Shown: positions 42,198 through 51,874 of the stretch, piece by piece | Layout: every line of letters begins with the position of its first letter | How positions within the stretch are numbered: the stretch's first letter is position 1 | DNA from: an uncultured Nitrospira sp. | Lineage (GTDB): Bacteria > Nitrospirota > Nitrospiria > Nitrospirales > Nitrospiraceae | Assembly (NCBI GenBank): GCA_902500775.1 | Contig: CABVRZ010000023.1 | Span: forward strand, 1-64,000 | DNA: 64,000 bases | Direction of reading: 5' to 3' | Made by a program: the position numbers and the translations under genes | The notes under the pieces: model-generated | What the model was told of the DNA's origin: nothing | The model's input: the letters and a program-made list of their open reading frames with translations, nothing else | Databases searched by the model: none

Positions 42198-44897
42198 ATG
42201 GTGAGTGGTCGGCTATGGTTTAGAGTGATAGACGTGAGCCTCATGTTTACGTTAACCGGGCTGGCCTGCGCCGTTGCCATGAGCCGTCGGATCTGCCAAC
42301 TGGCTGGGTTGTGCCGAGTAGCAGAGAGTTTCGATGGACTTCCCAAAAGAGTGGTTTGCATCATTCATGATCTTGGTTGTGGGGGAGCACAGAGACAATT
42401 GGTTTTATTCTTAACCCACCTCAATCGCACACAATGGCTTCCTGAAGTTGTTGTGATGGATAGGACTGATGCGTTTTTTGCTCAAGAACTTGAGCAGTTA
42501 GGTATACCCATCGTTCAGATTCCACCGCACCCAATACTCTGGAGCACTGTCATCTGGCGGCTAGCCATACATCTGAGGAAGAACCCTTGTCATATTCTCC
42601 ACAATTGGCTCCCCAATTCAATACACGCTGGTGCCATAGCAGGAACAATAATCGGTGTTCCGGTGATCATCGCTGCGGTGCGTAGCGAGGCCCCTGATTG
42701 CGTCGCGGAGAAGGTGGAGCCGTGGCGACGCACGATGGATAGAATCACAGCAAAGCTGAGTACCGTTTTCATCGGAAACTGTCATGCCGTTTGTTCCACC
42801 ACTCGATCGTGGGCGCGCGTGCCTTGGAATCGAATGGAACTGGTATACAACGGGGTGGCGCAAGCCTCAATCCCGGACATGACTCAAACCATGCGCCGGC
42901 AGCTACGTGCTCAAATGGGCATGCACCCAGACGTACCAACCGTCGGGATCATCGCTCGGCTAGACGAGGACAAGGATCATGTCACCTTTCTGCGTGTGGC
43001 ACAAGAACTCCACACACAGAGGCCTGATGTTCGGTTTGCCATCATTGGAGATGGACCGCTGCGCGAGGATCTAAACCAGGTGATCGTTCAGTGGAAGATG
43101 CAAGAGTATGTCACGATGCACGGTCGTTCATCCGACGTGTCACGCATGATGCAGCTGTTGGATATTATCGCATTGACATCGGTTTCAGAAGGATGCCCCA
43201 ACGTGCTTCTCGAGGCCGCATCGTTAGGAGTGCCGGTGGTTACAACAGCGGCAGGGGGAGCTGCCGAATTGGTTGTGGACGGCGAGACGGGATTTGTCGT
43301 GCCATGTCAGGACAGCAGAGCCATGGCGGATCGGATCATCGAGCTGATTGACAATCCAACTATGCGTAACTCTTTCATTGAGCGGTCTCGGCTTCGTGCC
43401 AGAAGTGAATTTTCACCGCATAAGATGGTTGCAAACATCGATCATGTTTACCGACGTGCACTGGCACGAAAAGCTGTCCTTAAACCGATCGAGAGTCCGC
43501 TACGCGTCTGCTTTGTTATGTCTCAAGCGTATGGTGTCTTCCGTCCTCGTTCAGATAGGGTATTCGGTGGAGCTGAAGTTCAGGTGGCCAATCTGGCAAA
43601 ACGGTTGGTCCAACAAGGGAACTGTAACGTCTATGTTGTAACGGGTGAACATCAGCGAAGAGGCACAGAAGAAATTGACGGCGTCACGGTCATACTAGAT
43701 CCTTTCTGTGCACCAAGTTACGCTTCCTCCGCGCCTTCCAATCCCTCACACCCACACCTCAATAATAATTCCCGATCGACACTAGTGGAGTGGGGCTACC
43801 GGTGGCTTGCGTGGTGCCCACCACCTCTTCGTGACCTCTCGCGCTGGCTCGTTCGTGGAGGAGTCAAAGGTAAATGGGTGTTGCGTCACGTGTTTCCCAT
43901 TGACTGGTGCGTCCGTACATATCGCAATATTCAGTTACTGCGCCAGTGGATTCATCTTTTCCGTTCCATTGATGCTGATATCTACGTCACACGTTGTGCC
44001 GGCACAGCAGTTGGTTTTATGCAGCTGGCCTGCTCATTCATCAGACGGCCCTTTGTATACATGGTGGCGCATGACATGGATGTGTCAGGGGAATATATCG
44101 CCGCTTATCCGATCGAGGGGAAATGGTTTGGGAGAGGGCTGCGCCACGCGGATGTCGTGATCTGCCAGAATGAGACACAAGCTAATCTACTATTCAGACA
44201 GCATGGTCGGCACGGTAGCGTGATTCCGTCGCTCTGTCCATTTGAAATTTCCACAGAGCTCGATCACGCATATCGCACATCAGTCCTCTGGATGGCACGG
44301 GTCGATGATTGGAAACAGCCGGAATTATTCATTGAGCTGGCGTCTCGCATTCCTGATCAGCATTTCACCATGGTGGCTGTCGCAAGCCAAGTGAGCCCCA
44401 CACAACTGGATATTCTTCATAAAGCGGCTCAAAGAACTCCCAACCTCACCATACGACCGGCGGTACCACTGCACGAGACCATTAAGCTGTTCCAGAACGC
44501 GGCAGTGTTTGTGAACACATCGAAAGTGGAGGGGTTCCCCAATACGTATATGCAAGCAGCCGCATCAGGGACGCCCATCGTGTCATGGGCGGTAAACCCA
44601 GACGGCATGTTAGAGCGCTATGCGATCGGCTTTTGCGCGGAGCAAGATTGGCTACGGTTTGAACAAGCAGTCCAACGGCTCTGCAGCGATCGTGCACTGC
44701 GGGAACGAATGGGGCAGAACGGGTTGGATTACGTGAACCATCGGCATCATCCTGAAAACATCGCAGCAACATACCTGACGTTTTTTTCTGAGCTTCGGGC
44801 AGGAAAGGCTTCCCGTGAGTTCCGTGTATACCATGGTGACTACCGTAAGGAGAAGACAGGCGATGCATATTTGTCGTCTGTCAAGGCTCGATCATGA
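42198..44897 (+). CDS. Fused double GT4-type glycosyltransferase
   Basis: An 899-residue protein holding two complete GT-B glycosyltransferases. The N-terminal one (about 48-425) opens with RVVCIIHDLGCGGAQRQL and carries the retaining-enzyme motif SEGCPNVLLEAAS (two Glu eight apart) with GIIARLDEDKDH for the nucleotide site. The second (about 436-899) opens with LRVCFVMSQAYGVF and FGGAEVQVANLAKRLV; its equivalent motif is KVEGFPNTYMQAAAS, with Gln for the second Glu. The second half is clearly related to the separate gene at 51875. A hydrophobic N-terminus may belong to a later start (ATG 42243 or 42279). Cytoplasmic face, glycan assembly inferred. Confidence 0.88.
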   Translation: MVSGRLWFRVIDVSLMFTLTGLACAVAMSRRICQLAGLCRVAESFDGLPKRVVCIIHDLGCGGAQRQLVLFLTHLNRTQWLPEVVVMDRTDAFFAQELEQLGIPIVQIPPHPILWSTVIWRLAIHLRKNPCHILHNWLPNSIHAGAIAGTIIGVPVIIAAVRSEAPDCVAEKVEPWRRTMDRITAKLSTVFIGNCHAVCSTTRSWARVPWNRMELVYNGVAQASIPDMTQTMRRQLRAQMGMHPDVPTVGIIARLDEDKDHVTFLRVAQELHTQRPDVRFAIIGDGPLREDLNQVIVQWKMQEYVTMHGRSSDVSRMMQLLDIIALTSVSEGCPNVLLEAASLGVPVVTTAAGGAAELVVDGETGFVVPCQDSRAMADRIIELIDNPTMRNSFIERSRLRARSEFSPHKMVANIDHVYRRALARKAVLKPIESPLRVCFVMSQAYGVFRPRSDRVFGGAEVQVANLAKRLVQQGNCNVYVVTGEHQRRGTEEIDGVTVILDPFCAPSYASSAPSNPSHPHLNNNSRSTLVEWGYRWLAWCPPPLRDLSRWLVRGGVKGKWVLRHVFPIDWCVRTYRNIQLLRQWIHLFRSIDADIYVTRCAGTAVGFMQLACSFIRRPFVYMVAHDMDVSGEYIAAYPIEGKWFGRGLRHADVVICQNETQANLLFRQHGRHGSVIPSLCPFEISTELDHAYRTSVLWMARVDDWKQPELFIELASRIPDQHFTMVAVASQVSPTQLDILHKAAQRTPNLTIRPAVPLHETIKLFQNAAVFVNTSKVEGFPNTYMQAAASGTPIVSWAVNPDGMLERYAIGFCAEQDWLRFEQAVQRLCSDRALRERMGQNGLDYVNHRHHPENIAATYLTFFSELRAGKASREFRVYHGDYRKEKTGDAYLSSVKARS

Positions 44898-45077
44898 AGA
44901 GGTTGCCTCTCCCGCTGTATTTACGGTTCTACGATAGTTCAGAACCATTGCAAGCACCGATGCCAGATGTTTACCGATATTCCCGGTGGCTGTACAACTC
45001 GTGTTCGACTGTTGTGTTGTTGGTGAAAAGATAATCAGGGAGTGCCTGCGACTTCGTAGGACATAACGGAAACCGCC

Positions 45078-46994
45078 ATGTGTGGAATCGCCGGACAGCT
45101 CAATTTTGATCGCACACCAGTTCTGCCTCAGCGCATTGCCGCTATGGGTGCCAGTCTACGCCACCGCGGCCCCGACGATGCGGGGATCTATGTGCACGGC
45201 GAAATTGGCCTTGCCCACCAACGGCTGAGCATCCTCGATCTGAGTCCAGCTGGGCATCAACCCATGCCAAATGAGGACGAAACCGTCTGGGTCACGTTTA
45301 ATGGTGAGATTTATAACTTTGAAGAATTGCACAGACAACTCCGTGACCGGCATACCTTTCGCTCACGAACAGATACGGAAGTCATCGTTCATCTCTACGA
45401 AGAATACGGGCTGGGCTGTGTGGCCATGTTACGTGGGATGTTTGCAATCGCGATTTGGGACGCACGCAAACATCGGCTCCTATTGGCCAGAGATCGGGTC
45501 GGCAAAAAACCGCTGTACTATACACAGGGGAAAGACAGCCTTGTCTTTGCATCGGAGCTCAAAGCACTGCTGGTAGGTGAGCAGCCTTACGATGTTGACC
45601 CAGTGGCACTACATCACTATCTCACCTTCCAGTACGTTCCAGCGCCATGGTCGATTTTCACGGGAATTAAGAAACTTAGCCCAGGCCATATTCTTGTCTG
45701 TGAGCAAGGCACGATAACCGAACAGACTTATTGGACTCTGTCCTATCATGAACATCCCAGGCCTCGCAGCGAACAGGATTACAAAGAAGAGTTTCTCTCG
45801 CTCCTACGAGAGTCAACGCGGTTGCGTCTGGCCAGCGATGTACCCTTGGGTGCTTTCTTGAGTGGAGGGCTCGATTCGAGCACCGTCGTGGCGCTAATGA
45901 GTGAGCTTACGACACAACCGGTAAAAACCTTCTCCGTCGGTTTTAAGGAAGATGCATTTAACGAACTGCCCTATGCACGAGAAGTGGCAGCACAATTTCA
46001 CACAGACCATCATGAGCTCATTGTTGAGGATTCTGCCATCGATATACTACCCACATTAGCTCGTGTGTTTGATGAGCCATTTGCGGATTCATCTGCCATA
46101 CCGACGTACTATCTATCCCAGCTGACCAGAAAGTTTGTCACCGTTACCTTGAACGGCGATGGGGGTGACGAGCTGCTTGCAGGTTATCCCAGATACCACC
46201 TTTCGGCTTTAGATCTTGCACTACAGGAATGTCCGATATCGATGCGAAAGCGAATCGCGCATATGATCCACTGCTTGCCGGCGACCAGCGGTCTGCTCGC
46301 GGCGTTACAGAATAGATTGGAACGATTAAGCCAACCGTTCAGCCATACATACCTTGGACGTATTTGCTTTTTTGGACCTGAGGAGAAAGACGAACTCTAT
46401 ACCACGGAGTTTAGTCGCGCAGTATTGAATGATAACTCGCTCGATCTTCTCACCGACTGGTTCGATCGCGTGACGGCAACTGGCCTCCGTAACCGGCTAC
46501 TGGGTGTCGATACAATGAGTTATTTGCCTGATGACTTGCTGGTTAAGGTCGATCGTGCAACGATGGCACATGGTCTGGAGGCACGATCACCATTTCTAGA
46601 TCACCATGTATTGGAATTCTGTGCCGCTCTACCGACTGACTATAAGATTAGGGGTGGAGTATCAAAGTATCTTTTAAAAACAGTGATGAGGGACAGGCTC
46701 CCACCAGTCGTCCTTCAACGATCAAAGATGGGATTTGGCGTGCCAATCGATCAATGGTTTCGTGGATCGTGCCGAACGCTCGTCGAGGACATCCTATTGT
46801 CTTCTCGATGTTTGCAACGAGGGTATTTCAAGCCTGACCTCATTCGTCGCCTGGTTGAAGAACAGCATCAAGGCCGGACAAGTTATGGGTCGCGTGTCTA
46901 TGCACTCTTGATGCTGGAACTGTGGCACCGAGAATATGTGGATCGTACGGATTGGAATCGGTTGAGTGAACCGGAGATCCGCGCTGTTGCATGA
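45078..46994 (+). CDS. AsnB-type glutamine amidotransferase (first copy)
   Basis: A 638-residue class II amidotransferase. The nucleophile is Cys2 after Met removal (MCGIAGQL); the glutaminase domain has RHRGPDD and NGEIYN; the synthetase domain has the PP-loop SGGLDSS at 262-268. The enzyme activates a carboxylate by adenylation and amidates it with ammonia from glutamine. Asparagine is the textbook product, but in O-antigen and capsule loci such proteins (for example WbpS) are linked to amidation of sugar acids. Placement between a glycosyltransferase and the exporter favours that role. Confidence 0.88.
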   Translation: MCGIAGQLNFDRTPVLPQRIAAMGASLRHRGPDDAGIYVHGEIGLAHQRLSILDLSPAGHQPMPNEDETVWVTFNGEIYNFEELHRQLRDRHTFRSRTDTEVIVHLYEEYGLGCVAMLRGMFAIAIWDARKHRLLLARDRVGKKPLYYTQGKDSLVFASELKALLVGEQPYDVDPVALHHYLTFQYVPAPWSIFTGIKKLSPGHILVCEQGTITEQTYWTLSYHEHPRPRSEQDYKEEFLSLLRESTRLRLASDVPLGAFLSGGLDSSTVVALMSELTTQPVKTFSVGFKEDAFNELPYAREVAAQFHTDHHELIVEDSAIDILPTLARVFDEPFADSSAIPTYYLSQLTRKFVTVTLNGDGGDELLAGYPRYHLSALDLALQECPISMRKRIAHMIHCLPATSGLLAALQNRLERLSQPFSHTYLGRICFFGPEEKDELYTTEFSRAVLNDNSLDLLTDWFDRVTATGLRNRLLGVDTMSYLPDDLLVKVDRATMAHGLEARSPFLDHHVLEFCAALPTDYKIRGGVSKYLLKTVMRDRLPPVVLQRSKMGFGVPIDQWFRGSCRTLVEDILLSSRCLQRGYFKPDLIRRLVEEQHQGRTSYGSRVYALLMLELWHREYVDRTDWNRLSEPEIRAVA

Positions 46995-47132
46995 GTCTTT
47001 TACCGCTGCAAAATCTCAGGTTCCCCTTTGATTCTCGCGGAGAACAAATGTCGTTATATCAGAAGATCCTTCTAGTTCATTATCGATGGAGACGATTCTT
47101 GAGCCACCTGATATCGGGGGTGTAAGTCTACA

Positions 47133-47906
47133 ATGCACATTGTCAAGATGGCACAGCTAGTCTTGAACCTCGCTTGGCATGAATTACGGGCTCAGCGTAA
47201 AGATACGTTATTGGGATGGGGGTGGGTTGTTCTGTGGCCTGTCCTTCAGGCTGCCGGACTTCTCTTTGCCGTAAACGTACTCAGGGGAAACACCGGCATT
47301 CCAAGCATGCGAGCGATGCTGATCACCTATTTGGGAGTCTTGGTCTGGACCACAAGTGTGGCTGTCATTGTGAGTAATCTCGGACTTCTTCAAGCGCATC
47401 GCGAAATGATTCTTCATATCCGCTTCCCATTCATTGTTCTCCCAATCGTCGATGTCACCGTGAAATTTGCAACCTTTCTTATCCAAATTGTGATTGGTGT
47501 AAGTTTATGGTTATGGCTGGTTCCTCAAGTGGCATGGCCATTGATACTCGTATGTGCGATTGTGTTCGTCGTGAGTTTTTATTTCGCACTCATTACGACG
47601 GCCTGGATTACCTCGCTCCTTGGGCTGGCAGTTCCAGATCTGTCTTTTATTTTGCCACCGGCATTCTTATTGCTGCTGACGATCTCGCCGGTGTTTCATC
47701 TTGGTGCGAATCTGCCCCCTGCTGCGCAGTATCTTGATAACCTCAACCCGCTTTCTTTTTTCATAAGCTCTTGGTATGCCGCGATAGATGCACAGGCAGT
47801 CGGTGCACACTTACCGTGGACATTCTTGATTGCCACCACGCTCGCGCTGCCAGCCGCATATAAAGTCTCCACAGCTATGTACCGTGAAGTTGCAAAAGTT
47901 TTGTAG
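47133..47906 (+). CDS. wzm: Polysaccharide ABC exporter permease (Wzm-like)
   Basis: A 257-residue ABC-2 permease with about six membrane segments. The opening is the typical cytosolic amphipathic stretch LAWHELRAQRKDTLLGWGWVVLWPVLQAAGLL, and the family pattern SFILPPAFLLLLTISPVFHL and LNPLSFFI lies near the C-terminus. With the adjacent Wzt it would flip an undecaprenyl-linked, fully assembled glycan to the periplasmic side of the inner membrane. Wzt starts 11 bases after its stop. Confidence 0.88.
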   Translation: MHIVKMAQLVLNLAWHELRAQRKDTLLGWGWVVLWPVLQAAGLLFAVNVLRGNTGIPSMRAMLITYLGVLVWTTSVAVIVSNLGLLQAHREMILHIRFPFIVLPIVDVTVKFATFLIQIVIGVSLWLWLVPQVAWPLILVCAIVFVVSFYFALITTAWITSLLGLAVPDLSFILPPAFLLLLTISPVFHLGANLPPAAQYLDNLNPLSFFISSWYAAIDAQAVGAHLPWTFLIATTLALPAAYKVSTAMYREVAKVL

Positions 47907-47917
47907 GTCATTGGCAA

Positions 47918-49246
47918 ATGTCTGACCGAATGTGCCTCACACCAGGAGCAATCAGTGTCAACGATCTCGTTGTTGAGTATCCAATATACCGCCAGATGAT
48001 TTGGGACCGTTTCTGCGCATTGCTTGGGATGGCCTTCCCTGCCTATAAACCACCTGTTCGCAGGGTCTTGGATCGTATTTCTTTGTCAATACGACCAGGA
48101 GAGACTGTTGCGCTAGTGGGCCGCAACGGAGCAGGCAAGACATCATTGCTCAAAGTGATCTCGGGTCTTTTGAGCCCCACGGCTGGCACGGTGCAGGTGA
48201 ATGGACGGATCATGGCGCTTTTGGCGATGGGGATTGGCTTCAGACCTACGTTTACTGGCAGAGAAAACCTCGTATACTGCGGTCTTCTGTTAGGTCTCGA
48301 CCGTCACCAGACCCTGGCACTGATCCCAACAATTGTTGAGTTTGCTGAACTAGAGCCCGCCATTGATCAACCCTTGTTTACCTATTCATCAGGCATGAAG
48401 GCACGCTTGGCTTTTGCACTGGCTGTTGCCATACCTGCCGACATTTTTATTCTCGATGAAACTCTAGCAGTCGGAGATGCCAAGTTTGTGACGAAATGTT
48501 ATCGGCGCCTGCGTGAAATTGAACAATCGGGTAAGACCATTTTGATGGTCTCACACCAACTTGGCGAGATCGCCAGAGTGGCATCGCGTATAGTAGTCAT
48601 TGACAGAGGAGCCATCCTATATGATGGAAATATGCTTGATGGTTTACGCCTGTACGAGGAGACGTTGATAGACACGGTCGTGGAAGACGGTGCGCACTCT
48701 GATGACTCCGGTTCTCTTCGTATTTCGATCCAGATTTATAACGAACATGCTGAAGCAGTGAGCTCCGTGAACATAGGAGAGCAAGTCAGCATGGTACTGA
48801 CGATGGAAGCCCCTCACGATATGGGAGAACGGTTTGTCGTGCTTCGTCTGACCGATATTGGGCGTGGACAGTTGTGTTCCTACCTGATGCCAAGTCGTTG
48901 GAATACGCTCAGAAACCAACGTGCGGTTGGTGACGACAATATTTTTGTGGGCGCGGGAACAACACGGGTAACGTGGGAAATTCCTCACTGGGTGGGAGGA
49001 GAAGGGCTTTACTCGTTCGATGTCTACCTTGGCCCACCAACGCATATTGCAACATTAGATCTGTCACAAGGACGCTTTTGGACGGCTGTCGCCAAAATTG
49101 CCGTCCGTTGCAAAAACGTGTGGCTAAAGGGGAGTTCAACTGCCATCGAAATCCCAGTCAGCGACGTCCGTATAGCCCGTGATGGCCGGCTGTTGGCTCC
49201 ATTTGCGGGTACACAGGCTACCGATGAATCATCGCGTGCCGCATGA
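47918..49246 (+). CDS. wzt: Polysaccharide ABC exporter ATPase with glycan-binding domain (Wzt-like)
   Basis: A 442-residue protein. The N-terminal ABC domain has Walker A GRNGAGKT at 68-75, the signature YSSGMKARLAFA, and Walker B IFILDETLAVGDA. From about 255 a strand-rich Wzt_C-like domain follows (ISIQIYNEHAEAVSSVNIGEQVSMVL to VGGEGLYSFDVYLG). In E. coli O8/O9a such domains recognise the capped non-reducing end of the finished glycan before export. Three methyltransferase genes follow directly, consistent with a methyl cap being read here. Confidence 0.9.
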   Translation: MSDRMCLTPGAISVNDLVVEYPIYRQMIWDRFCALLGMAFPAYKPPVRRVLDRISLSIRPGETVALVGRNGAGKTSLLKVISGLLSPTAGTVQVNGRIMALLAMGIGFRPTFTGRENLVYCGLLLGLDRHQTLALIPTIVEFAELEPAIDQPLFTYSSGMKARLAFALAVAIPADIFILDETLAVGDAKFVTKCYRRLREIEQSGKTILMVSHQLGEIARVASRIVVIDRGAILYDGNMLDGLRLYEETLIDTVVEDGAHSDDSGSLRISIQIYNEHAEAVSSVNIGEQVSMVLTMEAPHDMGERFVVLRLTDIGRGQLCSYLMPSRWNTLRNQRAVGDDNIFVGAGTTRVTWEIPHWVGGEGLYSFDVYLGPPTHIATLDLSQGRFWTAVAKIAVRCKNVWLKGSSTAIEIPVSDVRIARDGRLLAPFAGTQATDESSRAA

Positions 49247-49256
49247 GAATCTAATC

Positions 49257-50066
49257 ATGGCCTTTACCGGCATGCATAGGATGCGCAACATTGCGCGTAG
49301 TCTTTTGGGCCGACAAGGCTTTCCAACACCTCTAGGAAATGTGACTCCAGAACCACACCGATCTGCGGAGAACGAAGAAAGACGGAAGATTTGGGAGACA
49401 GTGCAGCCATATACGATGGTCCCTGAGCCAGCAATCGATTTTTTGATCGACCAAGTGATTACACTTCTTACCAGTAGGGTGTCAGGCGTCTTGGTAGAGT
49501 GTGGTGTTTGGCGGGGGGGATCCAGCATGGCAATGCTTCTAGCCCAACAAGCAGCATTTGGGCGAGTGGAACGCCCCGTCTACATGCTAGATAGCTTTCA
49601 AGGGTTACCTCCAGTGACGGCTAAAGATGGACCGCTGGCCAGCAAATGGCAGCAAGGAGCTGATCCTGAAAACTTTCTCGATAACTGCCGAGCAGTCCGA
49701 GAAGAAGTGGACCATGCCCTTGCCCGCATGGGTTTCGTACCAGGCGATTATACGATTGTCGAAGGTTGGTTCGACCAGACCGTCCCTCGTCTAGCGGAAG
49801 ATATTTCCCCAAATTCAATTGCCCTCCTTCGTCTTGACGGCGATTGGTATGATTCTACGCGCTGTTGCTTGGACACTCTTATGCCGTTGGTCTCGGAAGG
49901 TGGCGTGGTAATTATTGACGATTATTATGCCTGGGATGGCTGTGCGCGCGCCGTACACGACTATTTATCGAGCCACGACGTCGCATATCGGATCCGGTCG
50001 CTCCCTCAGTGGTACGGAGCCTATTTCATCAAGAAAGCGGCCAGAGACAGATTTGATGTCCTATGA
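49257..50066 (+). CDS. TylF-like sugar O-methyltransferase
   Basis: An SAM-dependent methyltransferase of the TylF (macrocin O-methyltransferase) family, with VECGVWRGGSSMAM for SAM, MLDSFQGLP, and LRLDGDWYDST plus VVIIDDYYAWDGC for the metal-linked catalytic Asp residues. Family members methylate sugar hydroxyls on secondary metabolites or glycans. The frame opens at 49179, inside wzt; ATG 49224 and ATG 49257 are both possible, and 49257 was chosen because it follows the wzt stop. Overlaps the next methyltransferase by four bases. Confidence 0.8.
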   Translation: MAFTGMHRMRNIARSLLGRQGFPTPLGNVTPEPHRSAENEERRKIWETVQPYTMVPEPAIDFLIDQVITLLTSRVSGVLVECGVWRGGSSMAMLLAQQAAFGRVERPVYMLDSFQGLPPVTAKDGPLASKWQQGADPENFLDNCRAVREEVDHALARMGFVPGDYTIVEGWFDQTVPRLAEDISPNSIALLRLDGDWYDSTRCCLDTLMPLVSEGGVVIIDDYYAWDGCARAVHDYLSSHDVAYRIRSLPQWYGAYFIKKAARDRFDVL

Positions 50067-50872
50067 GCATTTCGGACGACTCACCGAACATGATTACGTG
50101 GACTCCTGAATTGGTTGAGCGGTTTTGGACAGGTGTGGCCAATACACGGCTGTCCGAAATAAACAGTTCCCGCAATTGCGCTGACCGATTACTAGAGCTG
50201 GTCGCGCCACACTTAAATCCGGTCGGTCGGTTCTTAGACTATGGAGCTGGTGATGGTGACCTTGTTGCTGCAATGGTACAGAAGGGATATCGGACAGCGG
50301 CCTATGAACCCAATAGGAGCCGATCAAGTAAATTACCTCGCGCGATCATCGAGCACCCGAACTTTCTGGGAGTTGTGTCAGAGCACACTCGGGAACCGTT
50401 TGATGGCGTGTTGATGATCGAGGTCATCGAACATATCCTCGACCCACAGGTGAATGACGTATTCCAGCATGTGCGGAGTGTTCTGAAACGCGACGGTCAC
50501 CTCATCGTGACCACTCCATTCACAGAAGATTTAGAGCTCAACGGTGCCTTCTGTCCGTCATGTCACACACATTTCCATCGTTGGCAACACGTTCGATCTT
50601 TCCATCCTGATACGCTGAATGACTTTATGTCCCAACAAGGCTTTTACTGCGAGTCACAGCGTGTTGTTGATTTCTCGAATAACCGCCACATGGTGGAAGA
50701 GTTGAATGTCATGAATGCCGAGATTGATCGCTTGCATGCGGTCATCGCCCAGTCTTTTTGTGAACGAATCAAACGTCTGTTCGGCGGGAAGACCGAACAC
50801 CGAAAAAGATACCCTCGCGTGTCGCTTCTCGATCTCCCGACCAACATCGTGTATGTGGGCCGCCTGGCCTGA
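50063..50872 (+). CDS. Class I SAM-dependent methyltransferase
   Basis: A 269-residue protein with motif I FLDYGAGDGDLVAAM, the acidic YEPN strand end, and LMIEVIEHILDP before GHLIVTTPF, the usual Rossmann methyltransferase layout. An extra segment FCPSCHTHFHRWQHVRSF with two Cys and several His resembles related sugar or lipid methyltransferases in glycan loci. Acceptor unknown. Coupled to the TylF-like gene (ATGA) and followed after 14 bases by another methyltransferase, so all three are likely one transcript. Confidence 0.82.
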   Translation: MSISDDSPNMITWTPELVERFWTGVANTRLSEINSSRNCADRLLELVAPHLNPVGRFLDYGAGDGDLVAAMVQKGYRTAAYEPNRSRSSKLPRAIIEHPNFLGVVSEHTREPFDGVLMIEVIEHILDPQVNDVFQHVRSVLKRDGHLIVTTPFTEDLELNGAFCPSCHTHFHRWQHVRSFHPDTLNDFMSQQGFYCESQRVVDFSNNRHMVEELNVMNAEIDRLHAVIAQSFCERIKRLFGGKTEHRKRYPRVSLLDLPTNIVYVGRLA

Positions 50873-50886
50873 CGCACTACTGACAG

Positions 50887-51645
50887 ATGTTTTCCATTGA
50901 ATTTCTCAACGTTGTTCGCGACTACGAAATCAGAAAAATTGTACCGCATTTATCGCCTGGTGCCTCAGTGTTGGAAATCGGTGGCGGGACAGGTTGGCAG
51001 GCCAAGCAACTGGCCGATCGAGGGTTTGCCGTTACCTCGATCGATGTACAAGATTCCAACTATAGAGCTAACAAGGTGTTTAACGTCGTCATTTATGATG
51101 GCAAACGATTCCCGTTTGACGAACCCACGTTTGACCTCATCTTCTCTTCAAATGTTCTTGAGCACATTGGCGATCTTGACCAGCTTCACCGCGAGAGCCG
51201 ACGAGTGCTGAAGGCAAACGGGTATTGTGTCCATGTCATGCCGACAGGCGTCTGGCGGTTCTGGACGTCCATTGCGCACTACGTAGAGATGGTGCAACGC
51301 TTGGGAGCCCTTCTACCAACGTTGATCCCCGAGACTGTTCATCCACGAGAGATTCTTCGACCCCTGAGGGTCTTCAGAATGGCATGGTCGATACTCCGTC
51401 AGTATCGTGTACCTCCCAGGCATGGTGAAACTGGTAATGCCCTGTCTGAAATTTGGACGTTTAGCACCAGGTATTGGATGAAGCATTTTAACAGTCATGG
51501 CTTTGACATCATTGATCATCAGCCATTGGGGCTGTTCTACACAGGACATATGGTTCTAGGAAGCCGCTGGGGGAACACCTCTCGTGAACAGGCTGCAAAG
51601 ATTCTGGGAAGCGCCTGCACGCTCTTTAAGCTGAGGCCCAAATGA
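50887..51645 (+). CDS. Class I SAM-dependent methyltransferase
   Basis: A 252-residue protein with motif I VLEIGGGTGWQAKQLADRG, an acidic strand end SIDVQDSNY, and LIFSSNVLEHIGDL followed by VLKANGYCVHVMPTG, the Methyltransf_11 pattern. The C-terminal half, rich in Arg and Trp, is probably the acceptor-binding part. It ends the methyltransferase trio. A 229-base gap with nothing recognisable separates it from the next glycosyltransferase. Substrate is inferred to be a sugar of the exported glycan. Confidence 0.82.
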   Translation: MFSIEFLNVVRDYEIRKIVPHLSPGASVLEIGGGTGWQAKQLADRGFAVTSIDVQDSNYRANKVFNVVIYDGKRFPFDEPTFDLIFSSNVLEHIGDLDQLHRESRRVLKANGYCVHVMPTGVWRFWTSIAHYVEMVQRLGALLPTLIPETVHPREILRPLRVFRMAWSILRQYRVPPRHGETGNALSEIWTFSTRYWMKHFNSHGFDIIDHQPLGLFYTGHMVLGSRWGNTSREQAAKILGSACTLFKLRPK

Positions 51646-51874
51646 ATATGAAATGCTTCCTTCCTCACTGCACCGATCGTGACGAGAGCTGAGCCATCAG
51701 CGATGGATGTATCCCTCCTACAATCTTCCGCCGAATAGGGCATTTTAGACTGCCGCTCAATCAGCCATAAACTGTTACTTTTGTTGACAAAACATGGCTA
51801 CCGAGAGACGCTAAACCTAATTGATGGTATTGGAAGCTCACCGCATCACTTTCCTCAGAATCTAGAGGCATTGT

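Noticed and set aside
44212-44225. An ops/JUMPstart-like CGGTAGCGTG that would recruit an RfaH-type factor to the glycan locus.
   Set aside because: It lies inside the coding sequence of the fused glycosyltransferase rather than in a leader, and the match is partial.
51646-51874. A promoter for the second half of the glycan locus, suggested by TTGACA at 51784-51789.
   Set aside because: No -10 box lies at a workable distance.
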